NCBI RefSeq assembly: GCF_900099825.1
Contig: NZ_LT629693.1
Location: forward strand, 6,645,001 to 6,709,000
Direction of reading: 5' to 3'
DNA from: Bradyrhizobium ottawaense
Lineage (GTDB): Bacteria > Pseudomonadota > Alphaproteobacteria > Rhizobiales > Xanthobacteraceae
DNA: 64,000 nt
A model generated the notes under the pieces. It had not been told where the DNA came from, made no database searches, and was given only the letters and a program-made list of their open reading frames with translations. Positions 1 through 9,500 of this stretch are shown here, piece by piece. The position numbers and the translations under genes are program-made. Positions within the stretch are counted from its first letter, which is position 1; each line of letters begins with the position of its first letter.

Positions 1-443
1 GCCGTCGAGTCCGCGGTCAGGATGCGGCCCGGCAGGATCTTATTCGCCTGCGTGATGGTCTGGGCGCCGATGAAGTTGGTGACGCCCGAATCTTCTTTGT
101 TGGTGCGGCTGCGCTGGGTCTCGTTGGAGAGGGTGGCCTTGTCAGTGATGTTGACGGTCACGGTCAGGAGATCGCCGATGCGCGCGGCGCGCTGGTCCTT
201 GAAGAAGGCGCGCGAGCCGTTCCGCCACAGCGAGTTGGCATTGTAGGAAGCCTGCTCCGGTTTTGGCATCGGCATCTGCACCGGCTTGTAGCCGGGCTGC
301 GTGGTCGGATTTTCGATCTCCGTCAGCTTCGGCTTTTCGCCGATCTGGGAGAGGCGGTCGATCGAGGAACAACCGCTGGCAGCGGCGGCCAGCGAGAGAA
401 GCGCGCCGGTCAGGATGAGGCGGTTGATACGGGAAACAGACAT
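1..443 (-). CDS. flgH: Flagellar L-ring protein FlgH (partial, 3' end outside window)
   Basis: FlgH forms the outer-membrane L ring around the flagellar rod. About 147 N-terminal residues are visible. The start gives a lipoprotein signal peptide ending in a lipobox-like SGCSS near residue 25, followed by the FlgH core with SLWRNGSRAFFKDQRAARIGDLLTV split over residues 75-100 and the conserved segment TVNITDKATLSNET. The reading frame is open to the window edge, so the C terminus is missing. It is the last visible gene of flgF-flgG-flgA-flgH and begins 5 bp after the flgA stop, so co-transcription is very likely. Confidence 0.95.
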   Translation of the reverse strand, partial: MSVSRINRLILTGALLSLAAAASGCSSIDRLSQIGEKPKLTEIENPTTQPGYKPVQMPMPKPEQASYNANSLWRNGSRAFFKDQRAARIGDLLTVTVNITDKATLSNETQRSRTNKEDSGVTNFIGAQTITQANKILPGRILTADST

Positions 444-448
444 TTACA

Positions 449-1546
449 TTACTCGGTTTTGGCAGCGACTGAACTGACGTTGGCGACGGCGACGGCGACG
501 GGAGCGGTGGACTGAGGTGCTTCGAGCGACGAGGTGGCATCGCTGACCGGCCCGGGGGCGAGCCGCGGCGTTGCGACCGAAATCGAAACCTGGCCGCGGC
601 CAGTGACGACGCCGGACACCGTGCGCTTCGATTGCAGATTCATGACATTGACGACGTCGCCTTCGGTGCCGCCCTCGATCGCCTTGCCGCGAACGGTGAG
701 GTAAAGCCCCGGCGACTCGTAGATCAGCGTGACGTTCTGGTCGCGCTGCACCAGATCGGGCTTGGCGAGATCGGCGACCTTGACGGCCTGGCCGGCGCGG
801 AGCTGGCGGCGGGCCTGCATGCCGACCGCGCGGTCGCGGGTGGCGGCCTCGCCGCCCACTTCGGCCTTCGGGCGGCGCTCGACCATCACGTCGGAGGATT
901 TCAAGACTTCGTTGCGCTCGACATTGCGCGCCAGCACCGCGGCCTCGACGGTCTCGACCGCCGTGCCGGTGAAGCGCAGCTTGGTCGCGCCAAGGCCGTT
1001 GTCATTGGCAATCTCGAAGGTGACGTCGAAGCGGCCGTTGCGGTTGTCGTAGCGTACCGACGTGGGCTGCATGGCGCCGGTGAAGCCGGCATCCAGCCTG
1101 ATATCGCCGGGATCGCGGTCGAAGGTGAGGCTGAGATTGGCAGCGTCGCCGAGACCGTTCCTGCGCTCCAGCGCACGGCCGACCTGCGCCTCGATATCCT
1201 TGCCCTCGATCGAGCGGGCCAGCCGCGTCACCGAAATTTCCTTGAGATCGCGGGTGTCGACGCCGATCACCTGGTGCGCGCGCAGCGCATTGATCACCAG
1301 CGGCACGGACAGCGAGCCGGTGGTGCCGAGATCCGGCGCGCGGTAGATCGCGATCTGGGAGGCCGAGCCGGCATTGTCGACGAGGTCGCCGATCCGCACG
1401 ATGTCGCTGGAGACCTGGACATTGGCGCGCAGCGCGGGGGCGGCGATGATGTCGGCCTGTTCCAGACGGCTTTGCGCGACCGCAACGGAAGCGGAGGCTG
1501 CGAGCAGGGCAGTGGCGAGGATGAGCGAGCGGGCGATCATGGCCAA
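449..1546 (-). CDS. flgA: Flagellar basal-body P-ring formation chaperone FlgA
   Basis: Periplasmic chaperone needed to assemble the P ring. The 365-residue product has a Sec signal peptide (about residues 1-24, cleavage after SVAVA). The C-terminal half (about 205-325) is the SAF/FlgA domain, with the typical VLARNVERNEVLKSSDV and a GxxARRQLRAGQAV stretch. It is longer than enterobacterial FlgA (about 220 residues), with an extra N-terminal region of about 150 residues and an Ala/Ser/Val-rich tail; longer forms are common in alphaproteobacteria. It starts 3 bp after the end of flgG, which fits translational coupling in the flgF-flgG-flgA-flgH operon. Confidence 0.93.
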   Translation of the reverse strand: MAMIARSLILATALLAASASVAVAQSRLEQADIIAAPALRANVQVSSDIVRIGDLVDNAGSASQIAIYRAPDLGTTGSLSVPLVINALRAHQVIGVDTRDLKEISVTRLARSIEGKDIEAQVGRALERRNGLGDAANLSLTFDRDPGDIRLDAGFTGAMQPTSVRYDNRNGRFDVTFEIANDNGLGATKLRFTGTAVETVEAAVLARNVERNEVLKSSDVMVERRPKAEVGGEAATRDRAVGMQARRQLRAGQAVKVADLAKPDLVQRDQNVTLIYESPGLYLTVRGKAIEGGTEGDVVNVMNLQSKRTVSGVVTGRGQVSISVATPRLAPGPVSDATSSLEAPQSTAPVAVAVANVSSVAAKTE

Positions 1547-1549
1547 TCC

Positions 1550-2338
1550 TTAGCGGAACATATTGGAGGTGGACTGCAGCATCTGGTCGGCCGCGCTGAC
1601 CACCTTGGCGTTCATCTCGTAGGCGCGCTGCGCGGCGATCAGGTCGGAGATTTCCGAGACTACCTCGACGTTGGCCTGTTCGAGGTTGGACTGCTGCATG
1701 TCGCCGAAACCGTCGGTGTTGGCGATGCCGTCCTGCGGCGTGCCGGAAGCCGGCGTATCCGTGAACAGGTTGTCGCCGATCGGATTGAGGCCGGCCTTGT
1801 TGATGAAGCGGGTCAGGCCGATCTGGCCGACCGTGGTCGGCGTGGTCGAGCCCGGCAGGGTGACCGAGAGCTGGCCCTGCGCATTGATGGTGATGCCGGA
1901 GGCGTTCTGCGGGATCGTGATCGTCGGCTGCACCGGATTGCCCTGCGCGGTGACGACGCGGCCCTGCGCGTCCATCTGGAACGAGCCGTCGCGGGTATAG
2001 GTGTAGGTGCCGTCGGGCATCTGGATCTTGAAGAAGCCTTCGCCGCGGATCGCGATGTCGAGATCGTTGCCGGTCTGCGACAGCGTGCCCTGGCTCATCA
2101 GGCGCGGCGTGCCGACGGTTTTGACGCCGCCGCCGATATCGACGCCGACGGGCAGGATGGTGCCCTGGTCGGATGCCTGGGCGCCGACGCGGCGCACATG
2201 GTCGTAGATCAGGTCCTGGAACGCCGCGCGCTGCTTCTTGTAGCCGGTGGTGCGCAGGTTCGCGATGTTGTTGGAGATCACCTGAACGTTGAGTTCCTGT
2301 GCCGCCATGCCGGTCGCTGCTGTGTATAGGGCGCGCAT
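1550..2338 (-). CDS. flgG: Flagellar distal rod protein FlgG
   Basis: FlgG builds the distal, drive-shaft part of the flagellar rod. The 262-residue product has the usual family length. The N terminus has the basal-body rod motif (TAATGMAAQELNVQVISNN, then IANLRTTGYKKQR) and the C terminus has the matching rod/hook motif (AQRAYEMNAKVVSAADQML), which form the terminal coiled coils of axial proteins. A central hydrophilic domain (about 80-190) carries the TRDGSFQMD signature shared with FlgF and FlgE. It is second in the minus-strand operon, 17 bp after flgF. Confidence 0.97.
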   Translation of the reverse strand: MRALYTAATGMAAQELNVQVISNNIANLRTTGYKKQRAAFQDLIYDHVRRVGAQASDQGTILPVGVDIGGGVKTVGTPRLMSQGTLSQTGNDLDIAIRGEGFFKIQMPDGTYTYTRDGSFQMDAQGRVVTAQGNPVQPTITIPQNASGITINAQGQLSVTLPGSTTPTTVGQIGLTRFINKAGLNPIGDNLFTDTPASGTPQDGIANTDGFGDMQQSNLEQANVEVVSEISDLIAAQRAYEMNAKVVSAADQMLQSTSNMFR

Positions 2339-2355
2339 CGATCAATGCCTTGCGG

Positions 2356-3120
2356 TTATGCCGGAACGTCGGCGAGTTTCTCGATTGCGGATTTGTGCAG
2401 GTCGCTCTGCTGCGACAACAGCGCCGAGATCTGGGTGTAGGTCCGCGTGATCTCGATCATGCGGCTCATCTCGGTCACGGAATTGACGTTCGACTTCTCG
2501 ACGAAGCCCTGACGCACCCTCGAGACGCTGTCGGGCTGGGCGGCGGCGCCAGGACCGGCCGCAAACAAATTGCTGCCGTCCTTGATGAGCTTCTGGGCGT
2601 CGGCGAACGAGGCCACCCGCAGCTTGCCGCGAACCGAGTCGATACGGCCGGTGCCTTCGACCACGGTGATGTTGCCGTCGGCGGCGATAGAGATGTCATG
2701 GTCGGTCGGCTGAAACACGATCGGGCCCGAAGTGCCGAGCACCGGGTTGCCGCCCGCGGTCACGAGCTGGCCCTGATTGTTGATCTGCAGGCTGCCGTCC
2801 TTGGTGTAGCGCTCGCCGGCCGGGGTCTGCACCGTGAGGAAGCCGCCGCCGTCGATCGCGACGTCGAGCGGGTTCTTGGTCAGTTCGGTGTTGCCGGCTG
2901 CAAAATCGTGGAAGGTGCCGCGGTCCTGCACGAAGGAGACCCTGCGGTCGGAGCGCGTGAAATTGTCTTCGTGCGCACCCGAATTGAGAAATTCCTCGAA
3001 CAGCGAGCGGTCGGCCTTGAAACCGTTCGTGTTGATGTTGGCGACGTTGTTGGCGACGACATCCATCTGCCGTTCCAGCGTCATCTGCCGTGATAGTCCG
3101 ACGAGAAGCGTATTCTCCAT
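2356..3120 (-). CDS. flgF: Flagellar proximal rod protein FlgF
   Basis: FlgF is a proximal rod subunit of the basal body. The 254 residues begin with the axial-protein N-terminal motif (RQMDVVANNVANINTNGFK around residues 17-36). They contain the YTKDGSLQINNQGQLVT block and end with a rod C-terminal motif (EMSRMIEITRTYTQISAL). It is the first gene of flgF-flgG-flgA-flgH, diverging from fliL across an intergenic region of about 380 bp that must hold promoters for both operons. The product resembles FlgG but lacks its longer central domain, which separates the two paralogues. Confidence 0.94.
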   Translation of the reverse strand: MENTLLVGLSRQMTLERQMDVVANNVANINTNGFKADRSLFEEFLNSGAHEDNFTRSDRRVSFVQDRGTFHDFAAGNTELTKNPLDVAIDGGGFLTVQTPAGERYTKDGSLQINNQGQLVTAGGNPVLGTSGPIVFQPTDHDISIAADGNITVVEGTGRIDSVRGKLRVASFADAQKLIKDGSNLFAAGPGAAAQPDSVSRVRQGFVEKSNVNSVTEMSRMIEITRTYTQISALLSQQSDLHKSAIEKLADVPA

Positions 3121-3504
3121 CGGTGGTCTCCCCTTTTGCTCGATCCGTAAGCCTGCTCTCCCAAGCCGCTGTCCGGATCCCGTAAACCTTTGGACTCTCC
3201 CAAGCCCGCCGGTTCGTGATCACCTCAGCGAAAGCCGTGCCAACTCGGAAAAGAGTTATTCTGGAAGGGGTTAGGTGTTTTGTCGGGTCTGCCGCGGGCG
3301 GCAGAAAGGTCTTGTTGACCATGTTTGCCCGGCAGTTTTTTCCTAGCTGGGGCCAGCCGGAAAGGTTCCGTTAACCATTATTACCGTAGCGTTGCGTTTA
3401 TAGAGAGCGCGCGTGCGCTGGCGGCTTTTGTTTCGCGTAGTGGGGCCTTTGCTGGCCCCGGTCGGTGGCAACCGTGTTCGCATCCAGATGGATCGGGCGG
3501 GGCA
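3121..3504. other. Divergent flgF/fliL intergenic region
   Basis: No convincing gene is present. The stretch separates two divergent flagellar operons and must carry both promoters. A CtrA-like half site TTAACCAT lies at 3371-3378, but the upstream half of the TTAA-N7-TTAAC box is poor (GAAA). I could not identify a sigma-54 promoter (TGGCAC-N5-TTGC). Confidence 0.5.
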
Positions 3505-3996
3505 ATGGCTGATAACGAACCGGCGGAAGGCGCAGATGGCGCCGACGCCATTCCGGCCAAAAAGGGCAAGCTGAAGTTGTTCATTGCGCTGGTCGGATTC
3601 GTCGCCATCCTCGGCGGCGGCGCCGGCTGGTTCTTCTTCATGCGCGGCCACGGCGAGGAGGCGCATGCCGAAGCGCCGCCGCCGAAGCCGCCGTCCTTTG
3701 TCGAAGTGCCCGACATGATGGTCAACCTGGTCGGCGCGCCCGGCGAGCGCGTGCAATATCTCCGCGTCAAGGTCGTGCTCGAGGTCAAGGAAGAGAAGCA
3801 GGTCGAGGCGATCAAGCCGAACCTGCCGCGCGTCACCGATCTGTTCCAGACCTATTTGCGCGAACTGCGCCCCTCCGACATCAACGGCTCGGCGGGCCTG
3901 TTCCGGCTCAAGGAAGAGCTGACCAAGCGCGTCAACAACGCGGTGGCGCCGCAGGTGGTCTCAGCCGTGTTGTTCAAGGAAATTGTGGTCCAGTGA
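3505..3996 (+). CDS. fliL: Flagellar basal body-associated protein FliL
   Basis: FliL is a single-pass inner-membrane protein that rings the stator units and supports torque generation. The 163-residue product has a short acidic cytoplasmic N terminus, one transmembrane helix (about residues 23-46, LFIALVGFVAILGGGAGWFF) and a periplasmic domain with the family features PDMMVNLVG, RVQYLRVKVVLEV and YLRELRPSDINGSAGLFRLK. The ATG at 3505 is preferred over an upstream in-frame start at 3325 because it begins directly at the normal FliL N terminus; the upstream extension has no family features. fliM follows 18 bp downstream. Confidence 0.93.
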   Translation: MADNEPAEGADGADAIPAKKGKLKLFIALVGFVAILGGGAGWFFFMRGHGEEAHAEAPPPKPPSFVEVPDMMVNLVGAPGERVQYLRVKVVLEVKEEKQVEAIKPNLPRVTDLFQTYLRELRPSDINGSAGLFRLKEELTKRVNNAVAPQVVSAVLFKEIVVQ

Positions 3997-4014
3997 TGGA
4001 ACAGGTCTAGCGCC

Positions 4015-5217
4015 ATGGCCGCCAACAACGACCAGATGGACCAGGACGCCATTGCGGCCCAATGGGAAGCCTCGCTCGACTCCGAGGATCCCGCGGCGGC
4101 AGCGGAAGAGGCTGCCGCCAACGAACTCTCCGAAAGCATGGCGCTGCAATGGGCCGCCATGGTCGAGGACGGCGGCCGTGAGTTCGGCAACAAGAATTCC
4201 GGCGAACGGGTGCTGTCGCAGGAGGAAATCGACAATCTGCTCGGTTTCACTGTCGGCGACGTCAATCTCGACGACCATTCCGGCATTCGCGCCATCATCG
4301 ACTCCGCGATGGTGTCCTACGAGCGTCTGCCGATGCTCGAAATCGTGTTCGACCGCCTGGTGCGGTTGATGACGACGTCCTTGCGCAATTTCACCTCCGA
4401 CAACGTCGAAGTCTCGCTCGACCGCATCACCTCGGTGCGCTTCGGCGACTACATGAACTCGATCCCGCTGCCGGCAGTGCTCTCGGTGTTCAAGGCCGAG
4501 GAGTGGGAAAACTTCGGCCTCGCCACGGTGGATTCCAGCCTGATCTACTCGATCATCGACGTGCTGCTCGGCGGCCGCCGCGGCCAGACCTCGCTGCGCA
4601 TCGAAGGCCGGCCCTACACCACGATCGAAACCAACCTGGTCAAGCGCCTGGTCGAGGTCGTGCTGGCCGACGCCGAGCAGGCGTTCCGGCCGCTGTCGCC
4701 GGTGACGTTCTCGATCGACCGGCTGGAAACCAACCCGCGCTTTGCCGCGATTTCGAGGCCTGCCAACGCCGCGATCCTGGTGCGGCTGCGCATCGACATG
4801 GAAGACCGCGGCGGCAATATCGAATTGCTGCTGCCCTACGCCACCATCGAGCCGATCCGCCCGGTTCTGCTCCAGATGTTCATGGGCGAAAAGTTCGGCC
4901 GTGATCCGATCTGGGAAGGTCATTTCGCGACGGAAGTGGCGCAGGCCGAGATCTCCGTCGATGCCGTGCTGTACGAGGCCGACATTCCGCTCAAGCACCT
5001 GATGAAGCTGAAGGTCGGCGACACGCTGCCGCTGGAGATGCGCGCCGACGCGCTGGTGTCGGTCCGCTGCGGCAACGTCATCCTGACCGAAGGGCGGATG
5101 GGCCGGGTCGGCGACCGCGTCGCCATTCGCGTCACCAAACCGCTGCGCAAGCCCAATACCACCTTCGCAATGTTCGAGAAGGCCGACGAGCAAACCAAAT
5201 TGATGGAGGCACAATGA
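4015..5217 (+). CDS. fliM: Flagellar motor switch protein FliM
   Basis: FliM is the C-ring component that binds phospho-CheY and switches rotation. The 400-residue product carries the conserved LSQEEIDNLLGF at about residues 67-78, the FliM middle domain (about 85-290, with YERLPMLEIVFDRLVR and the GDYMNSIPLP segment) and a C-terminal SpoA/FliN-like domain (about 310-390, PLKHLMKLKVGDTLPLEM). The conserved EIDNLL motif normally lies near the N terminus; here an acidic Ala/Glu-rich extension of about 60 residues precedes it. The last four bases overlap the next start (ATGA), so translation is probably coupled. Confidence 0.95.
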   Translation: MAANNDQMDQDAIAAQWEASLDSEDPAAAAEEAAANELSESMALQWAAMVEDGGREFGNKNSGERVLSQEEIDNLLGFTVGDVNLDDHSGIRAIIDSAMVSYERLPMLEIVFDRLVRLMTTSLRNFTSDNVEVSLDRITSVRFGDYMNSIPLPAVLSVFKAEEWENFGLATVDSSLIYSIIDVLLGGRRGQTSLRIEGRPYTTIETNLVKRLVEVVLADAEQAFRPLSPVTFSIDRLETNPRFAAISRPANAAILVRLRIDMEDRGGNIELLLPYATIEPIRPVLLQMFMGEKFGRDPIWEGHFATEVAQAEISVDAVLYEADIPLKHLMKLKVGDTLPLEMRADALVSVRCGNVILTEGRMGRVGDRVAIRVTKPLRKPNTTFAMFEKADEQTKLMEAQ

Positions 5218-5660
5218 ATCATTCCCTCGGAATCATAATCGAGAGTCTGGTAGCGGTGCTGCTGATGCTCACGATTGGTTACTGCATGGTGCTCAACAGC
5301 CGCCTCAAGCGGCTGAAGGCGGACGAACATTCGCTCAAGGCCACGATCGGCGAACTGATCACCGCGACCGAAATCGCCGAGCGCGCGATCGGCGGCCTCA
5401 AGCACACCGTGCGCGACGTCAACGAACATCTCGGCAGCCAGATCACCGCCGCAACCCAGATGTCGATGCATCTGAAGAGCCAGCTTGCGGAAGGTGATGG
5501 CGTGATCCGCCGCCTGTCCAAGATCGCGGCGGCAGCCCGGCCGGCGACGCAGGAAGCCGCACCGGCTCCGGCAGCGCCGAAGGTTTCGCCGGCGAAAGCG
5601 GTGGCCGCGGCGGCACAGGCGTTCTCCGAGCGTCGAAGGACGGATGGCCTCGCTGCATGA
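5214..5660 (+). CDS. DUF6468 flagellar-cluster membrane protein
   Basis: This 148-residue protein has one N-terminal transmembrane helix (about 5-26, LGIIIESLVAVLLMLTIGYC), a predicted coiled-coil region (30-110, SRLKRLKADEHSLKATIGEL onward) and an Ala/Pro-rich C-terminal tail. I recognise it as a DUF6468 protein, a family found between fliM and the MotE-like gene in alphaproteobacterial flagellar loci. Its exact role is not known to me. It overlaps fliM and the next gene by 4 bp on each side (ATGA), so it is made with motor-switch and stator-related proteins. A structural or stator-assembly role is inference from position. Confidence 0.85.
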   Translation: MNHSLGIIIESLVAVLLMLTIGYCMVLNSRLKRLKADEHSLKATIGELITATEIAERAIGGLKHTVRDVNEHLGSQITAATQMSMHLKSQLAEGDGVIRRLSKIAAAARPATQEAAPAPAAPKVSPAKAVAAAAQAFSERRRTDGLAA

Positions 5661-6448
5661 AATCGTTCCGCGACATCAGAGTCCTGCCCGTCGTTCTGGT
5701 TGCGATCTTCGGCCTTGCGGTGCTGAAGATCGCGGGCCTCGTGCTCGATGGCGGCTACGTGTTCGACTATCAGCCGAACAAGCCGGCCAAGATGTCGTGG
5801 GCGCAGGAAAACCTCGGCTTCCCCGGCGGCGCGAAAATCGATCCGGATGACATTACCGGCTCGACCCACGGCGCGCCCAAGGAAGAGAAGAAGGAAGAGG
5901 CGCCGAAGCCGGCGGCCCCCGGCACCGAACCGCCGAAGCCCGATGGCACCGTGTTGTTTCCCGATCAGAGCCCGCAGTCGGTGTCGCCGTCGGAGCGCGC
6001 CATTCTCGAGCGGCTGCAGACGCGCCGCCAGGAATTGGAACAGCGCGCGCGCGAGGTCGAAATTCGCGAAAGCCTGCTGAAGGCGGCCGAGAAGCGCATC
6101 GACGGTCGCGTCGAGGAGATGAAGGCGACCGAAGCACGGATTTCCGGCGCTGCCGGGCAAAAGGCCGAACAGGACGTCGCGCGCTTCAAGGGCATCATCA
6201 CGATGTATGAGGGCATGAAGCCAAAGGACGCCGCCAAGGTGTTCGACCGGCTGGAGATGTCCGTGCTCTACGAAATCGCGTCCCAGATCGCGCCGCGGAA
6301 AATGTCCGACATCCTGGGCCTGATGCAGCCGGAAGCCGCCGAACGGCTGACGGTCGAACTGGCCCGCCGCGCCGGCAGCGACAAATCGACCTCCACGGCC
6401 GAACTGCCCAAGATCGAGGGCAAGATGATGCAGCAAAAGCCCAATTGA
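5657..6448 (+). CDS. MotE-like flagellar protein (MgtE N-domain fold)
   Basis: The 263-residue product has an N-terminal membrane/signal anchor (about 8-30), a Lys/Glu/Pro-rich linker (about 70-110), a coiled coil (about 115-185, with RRQELEQRAREVEIRESLL) and a C-terminal domain of the MgtE N-terminal type (about 188-245, MYEGMKPKDAAKVFDRLEMS, then MSDILGLMQPEAAERL). This architecture matches MotE of Rhizobium, a periplasmic chaperone of the stator-associated protein MotC, and FlbB-like proteins. It overlaps the DUF6468 gene by 4 bp. No MotC gene is visible nearby; the large downstream TPR protein might take that place (inference). Confidence 0.82.
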   Translation: MKSFRDIRVLPVVLVAIFGLAVLKIAGLVLDGGYVFDYQPNKPAKMSWAQENLGFPGGAKIDPDDITGSTHGAPKEEKKEEAPKPAAPGTEPPKPDGTVLFPDQSPQSVSPSERAILERLQTRRQELEQRAREVEIRESLLKAAEKRIDGRVEEMKATEARISGAAGQKAEQDVARFKGIITMYEGMKPKDAAKVFDRLEMSVLYEIASQIAPRKMSDILGLMQPEAAERLTVELARRAGSDKSTSTAELPKIEGKMMQQKPN

Positions 6449-6458
6449 AACGGCATAT

Positions 6459-6474
6459 TTAACAAAACCTTAAG
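6459..6474 (+). promoter_or_regulatory. Candidate CtrA box upstream of the TPR gene
   Basis: TTAA at 6459-6462, seven bases, then TTAAG at 6470-6474. This matches the CtrA consensus TTAA-N7-TTAAC except for the last base. It lies in the 102-bp gap between the MotE-like gene and the large TPR gene, suggesting cell-cycle-linked expression of the latter. Confidence 0.5.
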
Positions 6475-6550
6475 CCGGCCAATTCAAGATTCAAACGAGC
6501 GGGCGAGGGCGCTTCGCCGCTGAATTTGTCGAGGCCAAGAGATTTCCCGG

Positions 6551-9500
6551 ATGGGGCGAAGGGCTGCCGCTGGAGTTTCGTTGCTGGGCCGCGCATTGGC
6601 GCGGACGGCCCGGCATTGCCTTGTCCTGGTGCCGCTATGGGCCGGCCTGACTTTCCCGCAAGCGGCCCTGGCCGACGACCCGGTCAAGGGCGAGGCGACA
6701 TTTTCGGCTTCCGGCGGCTATGCGCGGCTGATGCTCAAGCTCGCCGAGGACGTCGATTCCGACGTCACCACCGCGGGCTCGATCATCGTGATCCGCTTCA
6801 AGCGCCCGGTGGACGTGCCCGTCGACAAGCTATCGGACGCCGTGCCCGATTATGTCGGCTCGGCGCGCCGCGACCCCGACGGCATGGCGATCCGGCTGTC
6901 GCTGGCGCGGCGGGCCACCGTCAACACCATGACGGCGGGGGAGCGGATCTTCGTCGACTTCCTGCCCGATAGCTGGACCGGTCCGCCGCCGTCGCTGCCC
7001 GCCGAAGTCATTCGCGAACTGTCCGAGCGGGCGCGCCTTGCCGAGCGTGCGCTGCGGGCGCAGCTCGCGGTCAATGCCGCCAAGAAGAAACCGCCGGTTC
7101 GCGTCCGCGCCTCGGTGCAGCCGACCTTCGTGCGCTTCGTGTTCGAGATGCCCGACGGCATCAACGTGTCGTCGGTGCTCAACGACCAGAAGCTGACGCT
7201 GCAGTTCAACAATGTGCTGAGCTTCGACCTTGCCGACGCCAAGGTGGCGGCGCCGCCGAATGTCGCCTCGATCACCCAGCGCACCGACGTCGATTCCTCC
7301 GCCGTCGATATCCTCTTGATCGGCGAGGTCGACGTTCACTCGTTCCGCGAGGAAAAGAACTACATCGTCGACGTCGCGTTCCAGCAGGCGGAAAAGCCTG
7401 CGGTGGCGGACGCGCTCGCGCCGTCGGCCGCTGCCGCGCGTGCCCCGGCTGCCGCGCATGCCCCGGCCGGCAAGCATGGTCCGGCGCAGGTCAAGCCGGT
7501 GGCGCAGCTTCCCCGCGAAGCGCCGGCCAAGGAGACGATGCCGCAGCAACAGCCCGCGCCACTGGCGCCGGTGACGTCCGAGGCGATTGCCGAGCAGGCC
7601 AATATCGAAATCAGGCCCGGCCAGCCCATGGCCGAGACGCCGGCGCCCGCCTCGGAGCACGCAGCGCCCGCCGCAGAGATGGCGTCAGTTGCGCCCGAGA
7701 AAACGGCGCAGCCTCCGGAGCCTGCGAAGGAGACGGCCAAGGAGAAGGCAAAGGAGCCGATGAACGTTGCGGCGGCCGAGGCTCCGAAGAAGATGGCGCC
7801 CGCCGCCTCCGGGCCGAAGGCGGCCACCGTCGACGCACGGCGCGACAGCGACGGCCTGCGCGTGACCTTCACCTTTGCCACGCCGACGCCGGCGGCGATG
7901 TTCCGCCGTGCCGACACCGTGTGGCTGGTGTTCGACAAGACCGGATCGATCGATGTCGAGCAGATCCGCGCCAAGGGCGGCGCCATCATCGGCGACGTCA
8001 GCCCGATGCCGCTGGACAACGGCCTCGCCATCCGCATTCGCCTGAACCGGCCGCAGATGCCGTCGCTGGAAAGCGACCCGCGCGGCGGCGGTATCGAGTG
8101 GACGCTGGCCTTTGCCGATCGCGTGCAGGCGCCGCCGCTGCCGCTGATGGTGTTGCGCAACATCACCGATCCCGCGCTCGCCAATGTCAGCGTGCCGCTG
8201 GCGAATCCCGGCCAGTTGTACAAATTGGTCGATCCCGACGCCGGCGATACGCTGCTGGTGGTCACCGCGCCGCCGCCGGTCCGCGGCTTCATCAAGCGGC
8301 AGGATTTTGTCGAATTGTCGCTGCTGGAATCCGGTCACGGCGTGGTGGTGCGCCCGAATTCGGACGACGTCTCCGCCGAGGTCGGCTCCGACAAGGTGAT
8401 GCTCGGCCGGCCGGGCGGGCTGACGCTGTCATCGGCCGACGTCGCCGCCGAACGCGCAACGGCTGCAGTGCGGCCTCTGTTCGACGCCGCCGAGTGGCGC
8501 AGGAACCAGGAAGAAAACTTCCTGCCGCGGCTGGATGCGCTGATCAAGGCCGCCGCCATCGCCGAGCCCGAGCTGAAGACCCAGGCCCGGCTCGATCTCG
8601 CCAATTTCTACATGGCGCGCGCGATGTATCAGGAAGCGCGCGGGGTCACCAACCTGATTTATTCCGAGACCAAGCAGGGCAGCGAAGAGGCTGCCGTGAT
8701 GATGGTGCATGCGGTGGCCTCTATCCTGATCGGCCATCCCGAGCGCGCGCTGAAGGACCTCGCCAATCCCGCGATCGGCAACGGCTACGATTCCCAGTTG
8801 TGGAAGGGCTTCGCCTTTGCCCGCCAGGAAAAATGGGCGGATGCCCGCGAGAAATTCAAGAACGCCGAATTCGCGATCGCCTCGCTGCCGCTGGATCTGC
8901 AGCGCATCGTGACGGCCGACGCCATGCGGGCCTCGCTCGAGGTCAAGGACTACGCCGGCGCCTCGCGCCGGCGCAGCGAACTCGACGTGATCGGTGTGCC
9001 CGACGAGATGAAGCCCGAGATCGCGGTGCTGCGAGGGCGGCTCGCCGAGGCGCTCGGCTACGACAAGGATGCGCTCGACGCCTACAAATTTGCCGCCAAC
9101 ACCAGCAACCGGCTGGCGGCGGCGGAAGGGCGGCAGTTGTGGGTGCTGTTGCGCCAGAAGCGCGGCGAGATGGGCCAGGCCGAAGTCTTGCGCGAACTTG
9201 AGACGCTGTCGGCGATCTGGCGTGGCGACGCCATCGAGGTCAAGACGCTGCAGCGGATGGCGCAGCTCTATGCCGATACCGCCCGCTACTCGGATTCCTT
9301 TGCTGCGGTCAAGACCGCGACGAAACTGCAGCCCAATGCGGAACTGTCGCGGCAGGCCCAGGATGCCGCGTCCGCGCTGTTCGCGCAGCTCTATCTCAGC
9401 CCCAAGGGCGAAGATATGAAGCCGATCGATGCGCTCGGCATGTTCTACGAGTACCGCGAATTGACGCCGATCGGCCGTCGTGGCGACGAGATGATCCGGC

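Noticed and set aside
632..2329. A 565-codon plus-strand open frame
   Set aside because: It lies antisense to flgA and flgG, is His/Arg/Asp-rich with no family features, and is the expected shadow in GC-rich DNA.
3371..3378. CtrA box before fliL
   Set aside because: Only the second half (TTAACCAT) is good; the upstream half is GAAA, so it is noted as a half site only.
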